64,000 bases of DNA from positions 1,772,001 to 1,836,000 of the forward strand of contig NZ_CP035088.1 of the NCBI RefSeq assembly GCF_004786035.1. Direction: 5' to 3'. The notes under the pieces were generated by a model. It made no database searches. It saw nothing but the letters and a program-made list of their open reading frames with translations, and was not told where the DNA came from. The position numbers and the translations under genes are program-made. Of this stretch, positions 9,029 through 17,308 are shown piece by piece. The DNA comes from Pseudomonas viciae (GTDB lineage Bacteria; Pseudomonadota; Gammaproteobacteria; Pseudomonadales; Pseudomonadaceae). Each line of letters begins with the position of its first letter. Position 1 is the stretch's first letter.

Positions 9029-9693
9029 GTGTGTTTGGCCTGTTGCTGGCCCGCGAGGCGCGCCTGTTGTTCCGCCGCCCGGCTGAGTTGGCAAATCCGC
9101 TGGTGTTCTTCGCGATCGTCATTGCGTTGTTCCCGTTGGCGGTCGGTCCTGAGACTCAATTGTTGCAAACCTTGTCTCCGGGACTGGTCTGGGTGGCGGC
9201 GCTTTTATCGGTCCTGCTCTCGCTGGACGGGCTTTTCCGCAGTGATTTCGAGGACGGTTCCCTCGAGCAGTGGGTCCTTTCGTCGCACCCCCTGGCCCTT
9301 CTGGTTTTAGCCAAGGTACTGGCACACTGGGTTTTTTCCGGCCTGGCGCTGGTGCTCCTCTCGCCGCTGTTGGCGATGATGCTGGGCTTGCCCGCCGCAT
9401 GTATGCCTGTGCTGCTAGTCTCGCTGCTGCTGGGTACGCCGGTGTTGAGCTTGCTCGGTGCGGTGGGCGCGGCGTTGACGGTGGGGTTGAAGCGCGGCGG
9501 CCTGTTGCTGGCCCTGCTGATCCTGCCGCTGTATATCCCGGTGTTGATCCTCGGCAGTGGCGCCTTGCAGGCGGCGTTGCAAGGCATGCCGGCAACCGGT
9601 TATCTGCTGTGGCTTGGGAGCCTGACCGCCCTGGCGATAACCCTGACACCCTTTGCAATAGCGGCTGGCCTGAAAATCAGCGTCGGCGAATAA
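9025..9693 (+). CDS. ccmB: Heme exporter permease CcmB
   Basis: This 222-residue inner-membrane protein has about six hydrophobic segments and partners CcmA and CcmC. It begins [19 protein letters not shown] and contains [10 protein letters not shown], a typical CcmB loop, at about 75-90. ATG 9025 overlaps the ccmA stop. An upstream in-frame start 9 nt earlier is less likely. An unusually wide gap (94 nt) separates it from ccmC. Confidence 0.94.
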   Translation: MSVFGLLLAREARLLFRRPAELANPLVFFAIVIALFPLAVGPETQLLQTLSPGLVWVAALLSVLLSLDGLFRSDFEDGSLEQWVLSSHPLALLVLAKVLAHWVFSGLALVLLSPLLAMMLGLPAACMPVLLVSLLLGTPVLSLLGAVGAALTVGLKRGGLLLALLILPLYIPVLILGSGALQAALQGMPATGYLLWLGSLTALAITLTPFAIAAGLKISVGE

Positions 9694-9787
9694 TAATGAG
9701 GCCGGGTCAAAAACTGACCGCTTCCCAGGAAGTAAAGGCCACCCCGGCGGTTCGTGATAGCGAGCCGCAACCGTGATGGAAACAGCA

Positions 9788-10543
9788 ATGAACTGGACCT
9801 GGTTTCACAAGCTCGGCTCACCCAAGTGGTTCTACGGTATCAGCGGCAAACTGTTGCCCTGGTTGAGCATCGCCGCTGTGCTGCTGATTGGCTCCGGCGT
9901 GGTCTGGGGCCTGGCCTTCGCCCCGCCGGACTATCAACAAGGCAACAGCTTTCGCATCATCTACATCCACGTGCCCACGGCAATGCTGGCCCAGTCCGTC
10001 TACGTGATGCTGGCGGTGTGCGGTGTGGTCGGGCTGGTATGGAAGATGAAGCTGGCCGACGTCGCCCTGCAATGCGCCGCGCCGATCGGTGCCTGGATGA
10101 CCGCCGTGGCGCTGGTCACCGGGGCGATCTGGGGCAAGCCGACCTGGGGCTCGTGGTGGGTCTGGGATGCCCGACTGACGTCGATGCTGATCCTGCTGTT
10201 CCTGTACTTCGGTCTTATTGCGCTAGGCAACGCCATCAGTAATCGTGACAGCGCCGCCAAGGCCTGCGCAGTGTTGGCGATTGTCGGCGTGATCAACATT
10301 CCGATCATCAAGTACTCGGTGGAGTGGTGGAACACCCTGCACCAGGGCGCGACCTTCACCCTTACCGAAAAGCCGGCGATGCCCGTTGAAATGTGGCTGC
10401 CGCTGTTGCTGACCGTGCTGGGTTTCTACTGTTTCTTCGGCGCGGTGCTGTTGCTGCGCATGCGCCTGGAAGTGCTCAAGCGCGAGTCCCGGGCCAGTTG
10501 GGTGAAGGCCGAAGTACAGAATAGCCTGGAGGCCGCTCGATGA
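9788..10543 (+). CDS. ccmC: Heme transporter subunit CcmC
   Basis: This 251-residue, six-helix protein of the heme-handling family loads heme onto CcmE. The tryptophan-rich motif [13 protein letters not shown] and histidines in the flanking periplasmic loops ([14 protein letters not shown]) mark the heme site. I prefer ATG 9788 ([10 protein letters not shown]), with GGAA 6 nt upstream; GTG 9773 or ATG 9776 would add 4-5 residues. The stop overlaps ccmD by four bases. Confidence 0.94.
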   Translation: MNWTWFHKLGSPKWFYGISGKLLPWLSIAAVLLIGSGVVWGLAFAPPDYQQGNSFRIIYIHVPTAMLAQSVYVMLAVCGVVGLVWKMKLADVALQCAAPIGAWMTAVALVTGAIWGKPTWGSWWVWDARLTSMLILLFLYFGLIALGNAISNRDSAAKACAVLAIVGVINIPIIKYSVEWWNTLHQGATFTLTEKPAMPVEMWLPLLLTVLGFYCFFGAVLLLRMRLEVLKRESRASWVKAEVQNSLEAAR

Positions 10544-10716
10544 GTTTCGCTTCATTCGGCGATTTCCTCGCCATGGGTCATCATGGCCTGTATGTCTGGT
10601 CCGCCTATGGCATTTGCCTGGCGGTGCTGGGCCTCAACGTGGCGGTGCCGATCGTGGCCCGCAAGCGGTATCTGCAACAAGAGGCGCGTCGTCTGCGCCG
10701 GGAGAACGGTCAGTGA
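10540..10716 (+). CDS. ccmD: Heme exporter protein CcmD
   Basis: This 58-residue gene is easily missed. It encodes one membrane helix (about 18-40: [20 protein letters not shown]) followed by a basic cytoplasmic tail ([17 protein letters not shown]), the classic CcmD layout. CcmD stabilises CcmABC and is needed to release holo-CcmE. The start overlaps the ccmC stop (ATGA) and the stop overlaps the ccmE GTG start, so all three are translationally coupled. Confidence 0.93.
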   Translation: MSFASFGDFLAMGHHGLYVWSAYGICLAVLGLNVAVPIVARKRYLQQEARRLRRENGQ

Positions 10717-11168
10717 ATCCGCTGCGCAAAAAACGTCTTGTCATCATTCTTGCGATCCTGGTGGGTGTCGGTGTTGCGGTCGGTCTGGCCCTGAGCGCCC
10801 TGCAGCAGAACATCAACCTGTTTTACACCCCGACCCAGATCGCCAATGGCGAAGCGCCCAAGGACACCCGTATCCGCGCCGGCGGCATGGTGGAAAAGGG
10901 CTCCCTGGTACGTTCCGGGGATTCGCTGGACGTGAAATTCAACGTCACCGATTTCAGCAAGACCGTGACCATCACCTATCGGGGCATCCTGCCGGACCTG
11001 TTCCGCGAAGGGCAGGGCATCGTCGCCTTGGGCAAGCTCAATGCCGACGGCGTGGTGGTGGCCGATGAAGTGCTGGCCAAGCACGATGAAAAATACATGC
11101 CGCCGGAAGTGACCAAGGCCCTGAAAGACAGCGGTCAGTCGGCGCCCGCTCCCGTGAAGGAGGGTTGA
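10713..11168 (+). CDS. ccmE: Periplasmic heme chaperone CcmE
   Basis: This 151-residue protein binds heme covalently and passes it to CcmF/H. There is a basic N-terminus (NPLRKKRL), a membrane anchor (about 8-29) and an OB-fold. The heme-linking His124 with Tyr128 lies in the HDEKY motif. The start is GTG 10713 inside the ccmD stop; longer frames overlap ccmD entirely. The stop is 3 nt before ccmF. Confidence 0.95.
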   Translation: MNPLRKKRLVIILAILVGVGVAVGLALSALQQNINLFYTPTQIANGEAPKDTRIRAGGMVEKGSLVRSGDSLDVKFNVTDFSKTVTITYRGILPDLFREGQGIVALGKLNADGVVVADEVLAKHDEKYMPPEVTKALKDSGQSAPAPVKEG

Positions 11169-11171
11169 TTG

Positions 11172-13160
11172 ATGATTGCTGGTCTTTTTATTCCCGAGTT
11201 GGGCCATCTGGCGATGATCCTGGCGCTGTGCTTTGCCCTGGTCCAGGCCGTGGTGCCATTGCTCGGTGCCTGGCGCGGCGACCGTTTGTGGATGAGCCTG
11301 GCCCAGCCGGCGGCATGGGGGCAGTTCGCCTTTATGCTGTTTGCCTTCGGTTGCCTGACCTATGCCTTCATGGTCGATGATTTTTCCGTCGAGTATGTCG
11401 CCAGCAACTCCAACAGCGCCTTGCCCTGGTACTACAAGTTCAGTGCGGTGTGGGGCGCTCATGAAGGCTCGCTGCTGCTCTGGGCCTTGATCCTCGCTGG
11501 CTGGACTTTCGCTGTCTCGGTGTTCTCCCGCCAGTTGCCCCAGGTGATGCTGGCCCGGGTGCTGGCGGTGATGGGCATGATCAGTACCGGTTTCCTGCTG
11601 TTCTTGATTGTCACTTCCAACCCGTTCGAACGCATCCTGCCCCAGATGCCGACGGATGGCCGCGACCTTAATCCGTTGCTGCAAGACATCGGCCTGATCG
11701 TTCACCCGCCGATGCTCTACATGGGCTACGTCGGTTTCTCCGTGGCCTTCGCCTTTGCCATCGCGGCGTTGCTGGGCGGCCGTCTCGATGCCGCGTGGGC
11801 ACGCTGGTCGCGTCCATGGACCATCGTCGCCTGGGCCTTCCTCGGCATCGGCATCACCCTCGGCTCCTGGTGGGCCTACTACGAACTTGGCTGGGGCGGC
11901 TGGTGGTTCTGGGACCCGGTGGAAAACGCCTCGTTCATGCCCTGGCTGGTGGGCACCGCGCTGATTCACTCCTTGGCGGTCACGGAAAAGCGTGGCGTGT
12001 TCAAGAGCTGGACCGTGTTACTGGCCATCGCTGCGTTCTCGCTGAGCTTGTTGGGAACCTTCCTGGTGCGCTCCGGGGTCCTCACCTCGGTGCATGCCTT
12101 CGCCTCGGACCCCGAGCGTGGTGTGTTCATCCTGATATTCCTGCTGTTCGTGGTCGGCGGTTCCCTGACGCTGTTCGCCCTGCGTGCGCCGGTGGTGAAA
12201 AGCCAGGTCGGTTTCAACCTCTGGTCCCGGGAAACCCTGTTGCTGGGCAACAACCTGGTGCTGGTGGTGGCTGCGTCAATGATCCTGTTGGGGACGCTGT
12301 ACCCGCTGGTGCTCGATGCGTTGTCCGGCGCCAAGTTGTCGGTCGGCCCGCCGTACTTCAATGCGCTGTTCATCCCGCTGATGGCGATCCTGATGGTGGT
12401 GATGGCTATTGGCATGCTGGTGCGCTGGAAAGACACCCCGGTCAAGTGGTTGCTGGGCATGTTGACGCCGGTGCTGCTGGGCACGGCGGCCCTGGCCGTG
12501 GTGGCCGGGGTCGCTTATGGCGACTTCAATTGGGCGGTTTTGGCGACATTCGTGCTGGCGGCCTGGGTGTTGCTGGCGGGCGTGCGGGACATCGTCGACA
12601 AGACCCGCCACAAAGGCCTGATCAAGGGCCTGCCAACCCTGACCCGCAGTTACTGGGGCATGCAGATCGCTCACCTGGGCATCGCCGTCTGCGCCCTGGG
12701 CGTGGTGCTGTCCAGCCAGAACAGCGCCGAGCGCGACTTGCGCCTGGCGCCGGGTGAGTCCATGGACCTGGGGGGCTATCAGTTCGTTTTTGAAGGCGCC
12801 AAACATTTTGAAGGCCCGAACTTCACCTCCGACAAAGGCACTGTGCGAGTCATTCGCGACGGCCGGGAAGTGACCGTGCTGCATCCGGAAAAACGCCTGT
12901 ACACCGTGCAGAACTCGGTGATGACCGAAGCCGGGATCGATGCCGGTTTCACCCGCGATCTCTACGTGGCGCTGGGTGAGTCCCTGGGCGACGGCGCATG
13001 GGCGGTGCGGGTTCACGTCAAGCCGTTCGTGCGCTGGATCTGGTTCGGTGGCTTGCTCACGGGGCTGGGCGGGGTGCTGGCGGCGCTGGATCGGCGTTAT
13101 CGGGTCAAGGTGAAAACCCGGGTGCGTGAAGCCCTGGGCGTGACGGGAGCCACTGCATGA
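11172..13160 (+). CDS. ccmF: Cytochrome c heme lyase subunit CcmF
   Basis: This large (662 aa) inner-membrane protein attaches heme to apocytochrome c together with CcmH and CcmI. It has some 14-15 hydrophobic segments and the WWD heme-binding signature WGGWWFWDPVENASFMPW near 240, with SVHAFASDPERGVFIL after it. ATG 11172 is chosen; a TTG directly before it (11169) adds one residue. Its end overlaps ccmG by four bases. Confidence 0.96.
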   Translation: MIAGLFIPELGHLAMILALCFALVQAVVPLLGAWRGDRLWMSLAQPAAWGQFAFMLFAFGCLTYAFMVDDFSVEYVASNSNSALPWYYKFSAVWGAHEGSLLLWALILAGWTFAVSVFSRQLPQVMLARVLAVMGMISTGFLLFLIVTSNPFERILPQMPTDGRDLNPLLQDIGLIVHPPMLYMGYVGFSVAFAFAIAALLGGRLDAAWARWSRPWTIVAWAFLGIGITLGSWWAYYELGWGGWWFWDPVENASFMPWLVGTALIHSLAVTEKRGVFKSWTVLLAIAAFSLSLLGTFLVRSGVLTSVHAFASDPERGVFILIFLLFVVGGSLTLFALRAPVVKSQVGFNLWSRETLLLGNNLVLVVAASMILLGTLYPLVLDALSGAKLSVGPPYFNALFIPLMAILMVVMAIGMLVRWKDTPVKWLLGMLTPVLLGTAALAVVAGVAYGDFNWAVLATFVLAAWVLLAGVRDIVDKTRHKGLIKGLPTLTRSYWGMQIAHLGIAVCALGVVLSSQNSAERDLRLAPGESMDLGGYQFVFEGAKHFEGPNFTSDKGTVRVIRDGREVTVLHPEKRLYTVQNSVMTEAGIDAGFTRDLYVALGESLGDGAWAVRVHVKPFVRWIWFGGLLTGLGGVLAALDRRYRVKVKTRVREALGVTGATA

Positions 13161-13693
13161 AACGTTGGTTGATGCTGTTGCCGCTGGTGCTGTTTCTGTT
13201 GATGGCGGTGTTTTTGTATCGAGGGCTTTACCTGAATCCGAGCGAGTTGCCATCGGCGATGATCGGCAAGCCGTTCCCGGAGTTTTCCCTGCCCTCGGTG
13301 CAGGGCGACAAAACCCTGACCCGTGCTGACCTGCTGGGTAAACCGGCGCTGGTCAATGTGTGGGGCACCTGGTGCATTTCCTGCCGGGTCGAGCACCCGG
13401 TGCTCAATAAACTGGCCCAGAACGGCGTGGTGATCTACGGCGTCAATTACAAGGACGTCAACGTCGATGCCTTGAAGTGGCTCGCCGAGTTCCACAACCC
13501 GTATCAACTGGACATTCGCGATGAAGAGGGCTCCCTGGGCCTGAACCTGGGCGTCTACGGGGCACCGGAAACCTTCTTCATCGACGCCAAGGGCGTTATC
13601 CGCGACAAGTTTGTCGGTGTGATCGACGAACAGGTCTGGCGCGAGAAGCTGGCTGCCAAATATCAGGCCCTGGTGGACGAGGCCAAGCCATGA
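13157..13693 (+). CDS. ccmG: Thiol:disulfide oxidoreductase CcmG (DsbE)
   Basis: This 178-residue membrane-anchored thioredoxin-like protein keeps apocytochrome c CXXCH cysteines reduced. It has an N-terminal anchor (5-24) and the active site WCISC (Cys73, Cys76) in GTWCISCRVEHP, with YGVNYKD and GVYGAPETFFID typical of DsbE. It overlaps ccmF upstream and ccmH downstream by four bases each. Confidence 0.96.
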   Translation: MKRWLMLLPLVLFLLMAVFLYRGLYLNPSELPSAMIGKPFPEFSLPSVQGDKTLTRADLLGKPALVNVWGTWCISCRVEHPVLNKLAQNGVVIYGVNYKDVNVDALKWLAEFHNPYQLDIRDEEGSLGLNLGVYGAPETFFIDAKGVIRDKFVGVIDEQVWREKLAAKYQALVDEAKP

Positions 13694-14163
13694 AGCGTTG
13701 GTTAGCCGCTGCCATCCTCGGCTTGAGCCTGGTCGGTGTGGCTCACGCCGCCATTGACACCTACGAATTTGCCAACGACGGCGAGCGCGAGCGGTTTCGC
13801 GAACTGACCAAGGAACTGCGCTGCCCCAAGTGCCAGAACCAGGACATTGCCGACTCCAACGCCCCGATTGCCGCTGACCTGCGCAAGGAAATCTTCCGCA
13901 TGCTCGGCGAGGGCAAGGACAACCAGCAGATCATCGATTTCATGGTGGATCGCTACGGTGAGTTTGTGCGCTACAACCCGGCCCTGTCCTCCAAGACTGC
14001 GCTGCTCTGGTTTGGCCCCGCCGCGCTGTTGCTCGGTGGTCTCGTCATTATCGCGGTGATCGTGCGTCGCCGTCGGGTCCAGCGCGGCGCCGCTGCGGAC
14101 ACGCTTTCTGTCGAAGAGCGCCAGCGCCTCGACCAACTGTTGGATAAAACCAAGCATGATTGA
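13690..14163 (+). CDS. ccmH: Cytochrome c maturation protein CcmH
   Basis: The 157-residue protein has a cleavable signal (1-20, ending AHA), the [11 protein letters not shown] motif with redox Cys45 and Cys48, and one C-terminal membrane helix (about 100-122). It is the N-terminal half of E. coli CcmH; in Pseudomonas the TPR half is separate (ccmI, next gene). It overlaps ccmI by 8 nt. Confidence 0.95.
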   Translation: MKRWLAAAILGLSLVGVAHAAIDTYEFANDGERERFRELTKELRCPKCQNQDIADSNAPIAADLRKEIFRMLGEGKDNQQIIDFMVDRYGEFVRYNPALSSKTALLWFGPAALLLGGLVIIAVIVRRRRVQRGAAADTLSVEERQRLDQLLDKTKHD

Positions 14164-15358
14164 TTTCTGGCTCGCTGCAGGTCTGCTTCTTCTGGTTGCC
14201 CTGAGTTTTCTGTTGATCCCCGTATTGCGCGTTCGTCGTGCCCAATTGGAAGAGGACCGCACCGCGCTCAACGTGGCGCTGTACCAGGAGCGCGTCGCCG
14301 AACTGCAAACCGAGCGGGAGGAGGGCGTGCTCAATGCGGCGCAACTGGACACCGGTCGTGCTGAAGCTGCTCGTGAACTGCTCGCTGACACCGAGGGCGC
14401 CGATGCGCCACGGGAATCCCGATTGGGCAAGCCGTTGCCGCTGCTCGCGGCTGTGCTGGTGCCGTTGCTGGGCTTGGGGCTGTACCTGCATTTCGGCGCC
14501 AGCGACAAGGTCGAACTGACCCGTGAATTCGCCCAGGCACCGCAGTCGATGGAAGAAATGACCTTGCGCCTGGAGCGTGCGGTGGCCGCGCAACCGGACT
14601 CCGCCGAGGGTCTGTATTTCCTCGGCCGAACCTACATGGCCCAGGATCGGCCGGCGGATGCGGCGAAGATTTTCGAGCGCACCGTGGCGGTGGCCGGCCG
14701 GCAACCCGAACTGCTCGGGCAATGGGCCCAGGCGCAGTATTTCGCCGATGGCAAGAAGTGGTCGGACAAGGTCCAGGCCTTGACCGATGAAGCGCTGAAA
14801 CTCGATCCCAAGGAAGTCACCAGTCTTGGCCTGCTGGGTATCGCCGCCTTTGAAAGCGAGCGCTATCAGGACGCGATCGATTACTGGGGGCGTTTGCTGG
14901 TGGAACTGCCGGAAGGCGATAAATCCCGTGACGCACTGCAAGGCGGTATCACCCGTGCCACCGAGAAGCTCCAGGCCAGTGGCGGCAAGGTCGTCCAGGC
15001 CCCGGTGGCCAAGGCAGCAGCCCTGCTCAAGGTGCGCGTCGACCTCGCGCCGGCACTCAAGGCCAAGGTGCAGCCGGGCGACAGCGTGTTCATCTTCGCC
15101 CGCGCCGTTTCCGGTCCGCCGGCGCCGCTGGCGGCCAAGCGCATGACCGTCGCCGATCTGCCCGCCACGGTGGAGTTGGGCGACGCGGACGCGATGATGC
15201 CGCAGCTGAAACTGTCGAACTTCCCTGAAGTCCAACTGGTGGCGCGCATCTCGCGGGCCGGTCAACCGACCGCCGGCGAGTGGATCGGCCGTAGCCAACC
15301 CCTGGCGAGCAGCACCACGGCGCAGCAACAACTGACCATCGACAGCCCGGACAAATAA
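14156..15358 (+). CDS. ccmI: Cytochrome c biogenesis protein CcmI
   Basis: The 400-residue protein has two membrane helices (about 2-22 and 97-115) around a cytoplasmic loop with a Leu-zipper-like segment ([16 protein letters not shown]). A periplasmic TPR domain (about 125-265) binds apocytochrome c C-termini, and a C-terminal beta-rich domain follows ([17 protein letters not shown]). It delivers apocytochrome to CcmF/H and is the last ccm gene. Confidence 0.93.
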   Translation: MIDFWLAAGLLLLVALSFLLIPVLRVRRAQLEEDRTALNVALYQERVAELQTEREEGVLNAAQLDTGRAEAARELLADTEGADAPRESRLGKPLPLLAAVLVPLLGLGLYLHFGASDKVELTREFAQAPQSMEEMTLRLERAVAAQPDSAEGLYFLGRTYMAQDRPADAAKIFERTVAVAGRQPELLGQWAQAQYFADGKKWSDKVQALTDEALKLDPKEVTSLGLLGIAAFESERYQDAIDYWGRLLVELPEGDKSRDALQGGITRATEKLQASGGKVVQAPVAKAAALLKVRVDLAPALKAKVQPGDSVFIFARAVSGPPAPLAAKRMTVADLPATVELGDADAMMPQLKLSNFPEVQLVARISRAGQPTAGEWIGRSQPLASSTTAQQQLTIDSPDK

Positions 15359-15372
15359 CAGGAATTCGCCCC

Positions 15373-15780
15373 ATGACCGCCATCGCTCGTATCACCTTGC
15401 TCACGCTCGTTTTGGGCTTGAGCGCTTGTGCGGTCCAGCGCCCGCCGGAGCCTTCGGCGCCGCTGCCGCCCATTCCACCGTCGACCCCGACCACCAAGCC
15501 GGGTCCGTCGACTCCACCGAGCAAGCCTGTTACCCCGAACAAACCGGCCAAACCGCTGCCCCGCACTTCCGCCAGTTTCGCCCCGCCGCCGGGAGGCAAC
15601 AGCCACTGGGATGCCAAGCTTGGGGTCTATGTGTTGGATAACCAGACCAACACTTTCTACCGCCAGCGCACCTACTACCGGTGGAACAACGGCTGGAGCC
15701 GCTCCGTCAGCCCGAATGGCCCATGGGAAGACACCACCATCGAAGGCGTGCCAGCGGGGTTGGGGCGTCAATTCCACTAA
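15373..15780 (+). CDS. Proline-rich lipoprotein, function unknown
   Basis: The 135-residue protein has a signal peptide ending in the lipobox LSAC (Cys19), so it is probably lipid-anchored. A Pro/Thr/Ser/Lys-rich spacer (about 22-65) is followed by a C-terminal domain with YVLDNQTNTFYRQRTYYRWNNGW and WEDTTIEGVPAGLGRQF. The Tyr/Trp pattern resembles small YXWXXGXW repeats seen in envelope proteins of unknown role. It starts 14 nt after ccmI with AACAGGAATT as ribosome site, so it may be cotranscribed. I do not recognise a named family. Confidence 0.75.
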   Translation: MTAIARITLLTLVLGLSACAVQRPPEPSAPLPPIPPSTPTTKPGPSTPPSKPVTPNKPAKPLPRTSASFAPPPGGNSHWDAKLGVYVLDNQTNTFYRQRTYYRWNNGWSRSVSPNGPWEDTTIEGVPAGLGRQFH

Positions 15781-15796
15781 GGGGTGGAGATTACCC

Positions 15797-15933
15797 CGTG
15801 GCAAGGACGCTTGCTCCCGCTGGGCTCCGTAGGAGCTGGCGAAGCCTGGGATCTTTTTGATCTTGAGCTTTTGCTTGAGATTCAACTGTCAGGGCGAAGA
15901 TCGCAGCCTCGCTTCCCTCGGCAGCGCCTACAA
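15797..15933. repeat. Degenerate REP family A arm plus nested inverted repeat
   Basis: A diverged family A arm (GTGGCAAGGACGCTTGCTCC) is followed by the TAGGAGCTGGCGAAGCCTG / CGATCTT-type segment also found at 16920 and 23202. Its inverted copy reads AAGATCGCAGCCTCG..GCGCCTACAAGG. The right family A arm is missing. Confidence 0.65.
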
Positions 15934-15935
15934 GG

Positions 15936-15965
15936 TTCGACCTGTCATGTTCATCGTCGTAGAAT
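15936..15965 (+). promoter_or_regulatory. Putative promoter of speE
   Basis: TTCGAC at 15936-15941 and TAGAAT at 15960-15965 are spaced 18 nt, about 55 nt before the speE ATG. Confidence 0.4.
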
Positions 15966-16020
15966 GCGCGCCTTTGCGAGCCTTCATCGGCCAACCGCGT
16001 ATTTATCGGAGCACCTGACC

Positions 16021-16896
16021 ATGACGACTACCCCGACCGGCGACTACCAGGAAACCCTCTACGAAGGCTACGGCCAGCGTTTTCGGATGGACAAGCTGTT
16101 GCACGAAGTGCGCACCGAGCACCAGCACCTGGTGATCTTCGAGAACCCGCGCATGGGCCGGGTGATGGCGCTGGACGGCGTGATCCAGACCACCGAAGCC
16201 GACGAGTTCATCTACCACGAGATGCTGACCCACGTGCCCATCCTTGCCCACGGCACGGCCAAGCGCGTGCTGATCATCGGTGGCGGTGACGGCGGCATGT
16301 TGCGTGAGGTGAGCAAGCACGTGGGTGTCGAGCACATCACCATGGTGGAAATCGACGGCACCGTGGTGGACATGTGCAAAGAGTTCCTGCCCAACCACTC
16401 CAAGGGTGCCTACGATGACCCGCGCCTGAACCTGGTGATCGACGACGGCATGCGTTTTGTCAGCACCACCCAGGAAAAATTCGACGTCATCATTTCCGAC
16501 TCAACCGACCCGATCGGTCCGGGTGAAGTGCTGTTTTCGGAAAACTTCTACCAGGCCTGCCATCGCTGCCTGAACGAAGGTGGCATCCTGGTGACCCAGA
16601 ACGGTACGCCGTTCATGCAACTGAGCGAAGTACAGACCACCGCCGGACGCCTGCGTGGCCTGTTTGCCGACTGGCACTTCTACCAGGCTGCCGTGCCGAC
16701 CTACATCGGCGGCGCCATGACTTTCGCCTGGGGTTCGACCGACCCTGCCTATCGCAAGCTGTCCCGCGAGACCCTGCGCCAGCGGTTCATTGGCAGCGGG
16801 ATCGTCACCCGCTACTACAACCCCGAAGTTCACATCGGTGCGTTCGCCATGCCGCAATACGTATTGCAGGCGATCAACAAACCGAGCAACGACTGA
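16021..16896 (+). CDS. speE: Spermidine synthase (polyamine aminopropyltransferase)
   Basis: The 291-residue enzyme transfers the aminopropyl group of decarboxylated SAM to putrescine, releasing methylthioadenosine. Signature residues are [11 protein letters not shown] (SAM site), [22 protein letters not shown] and [14 protein letters not shown] (catalytic Asp). The start is ATG 16021; the frame is open upstream but runs through REP sequence. Downstream MTA handling in this genome is suggested by mtaD and mtnA at 47-49 kb. Confidence 0.94.
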   Translation: MTTTPTGDYQETLYEGYGQRFRMDKLLHEVRTEHQHLVIFENPRMGRVMALDGVIQTTEADEFIYHEMLTHVPILAHGTAKRVLIIGGGDGGMLREVSKHVGVEHITMVEIDGTVVDMCKEFLPNHSKGAYDDPRLNLVIDDGMRFVSTTQEKFDVIISDSTDPIGPGEVLFSENFYQACHRCLNEGGILVTQNGTPFMQLSEVQTTAGRLRGLFADWHFYQAAVPTYIGGAMTFAWGSTDPAYRKLSRETLRQRFIGSGIVTRYYNPEVHIGAFAMPQYVLQAINKPSND

Positions 16897-16919
16897 TTTT
16901 CTGATGTAGCAAGGAAGCT

Positions 16920-17067
16920 CATGTGGCGAGGGAGCTTGCTCCCGCTGGACCGCAGGAGCTGTCGAGTGCAACGAGGCTGCGATCTTTCCTCTCAAGCGCA
17001 AGAGCAAAAGATCGCAGGCTTCGCCAGCTCCCACAGAGTCCATCGGGAGCAGGCTCCCCCCGTCACA
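16920..17067. repeat. REP doublet, family A, with nested inverted repeat
   Basis: The left arm is GTGGCGAGGGAGCTTGCTCC and the right arm a diverged ATCGGGAGCAGGCTCC. Between them lies an inner inverted pair (AGGAGCTGTCGAG..GGCTGCGATCTTTC against GAAAGATCG-type CAAAAGATCGCAGGCTTCGC), the same nested unit as at 23202. Confidence 0.75.
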
Positions 17068-17308
17068 ACAGTGCTCGGCTCTCTTTCACCGGCACTTTTT
17101 GTGTTTCCAGATATTCATTGAACGAAATTTTCACTAAGTCTTGCGGACAATCTCCCGCGCTTTATCGCCGCCGGCTATTTAATGGCAATGTCCTAGTCGT
17201 TCGTGCAACATTTGCGCATTCGCGCAAGCCCCGGGGGCCGGCATTGGCCAACAGAGGGCGCGCCGTTGTTCTTTTTGTCACATCAACTCCAATAGGTCCC
17301 CAATCGAC
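17068..17308. other. Intergenic leader before the LtaS-like gene
   Basis: Together with the REP doublet before it this makes a 412-nt gap. It is less GC-rich at 17085-17160 and has no open frame I believe in. It presumably carries the promoter of the next gene, but I see no convincing -35/-10 pair. Confidence 0.5.
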
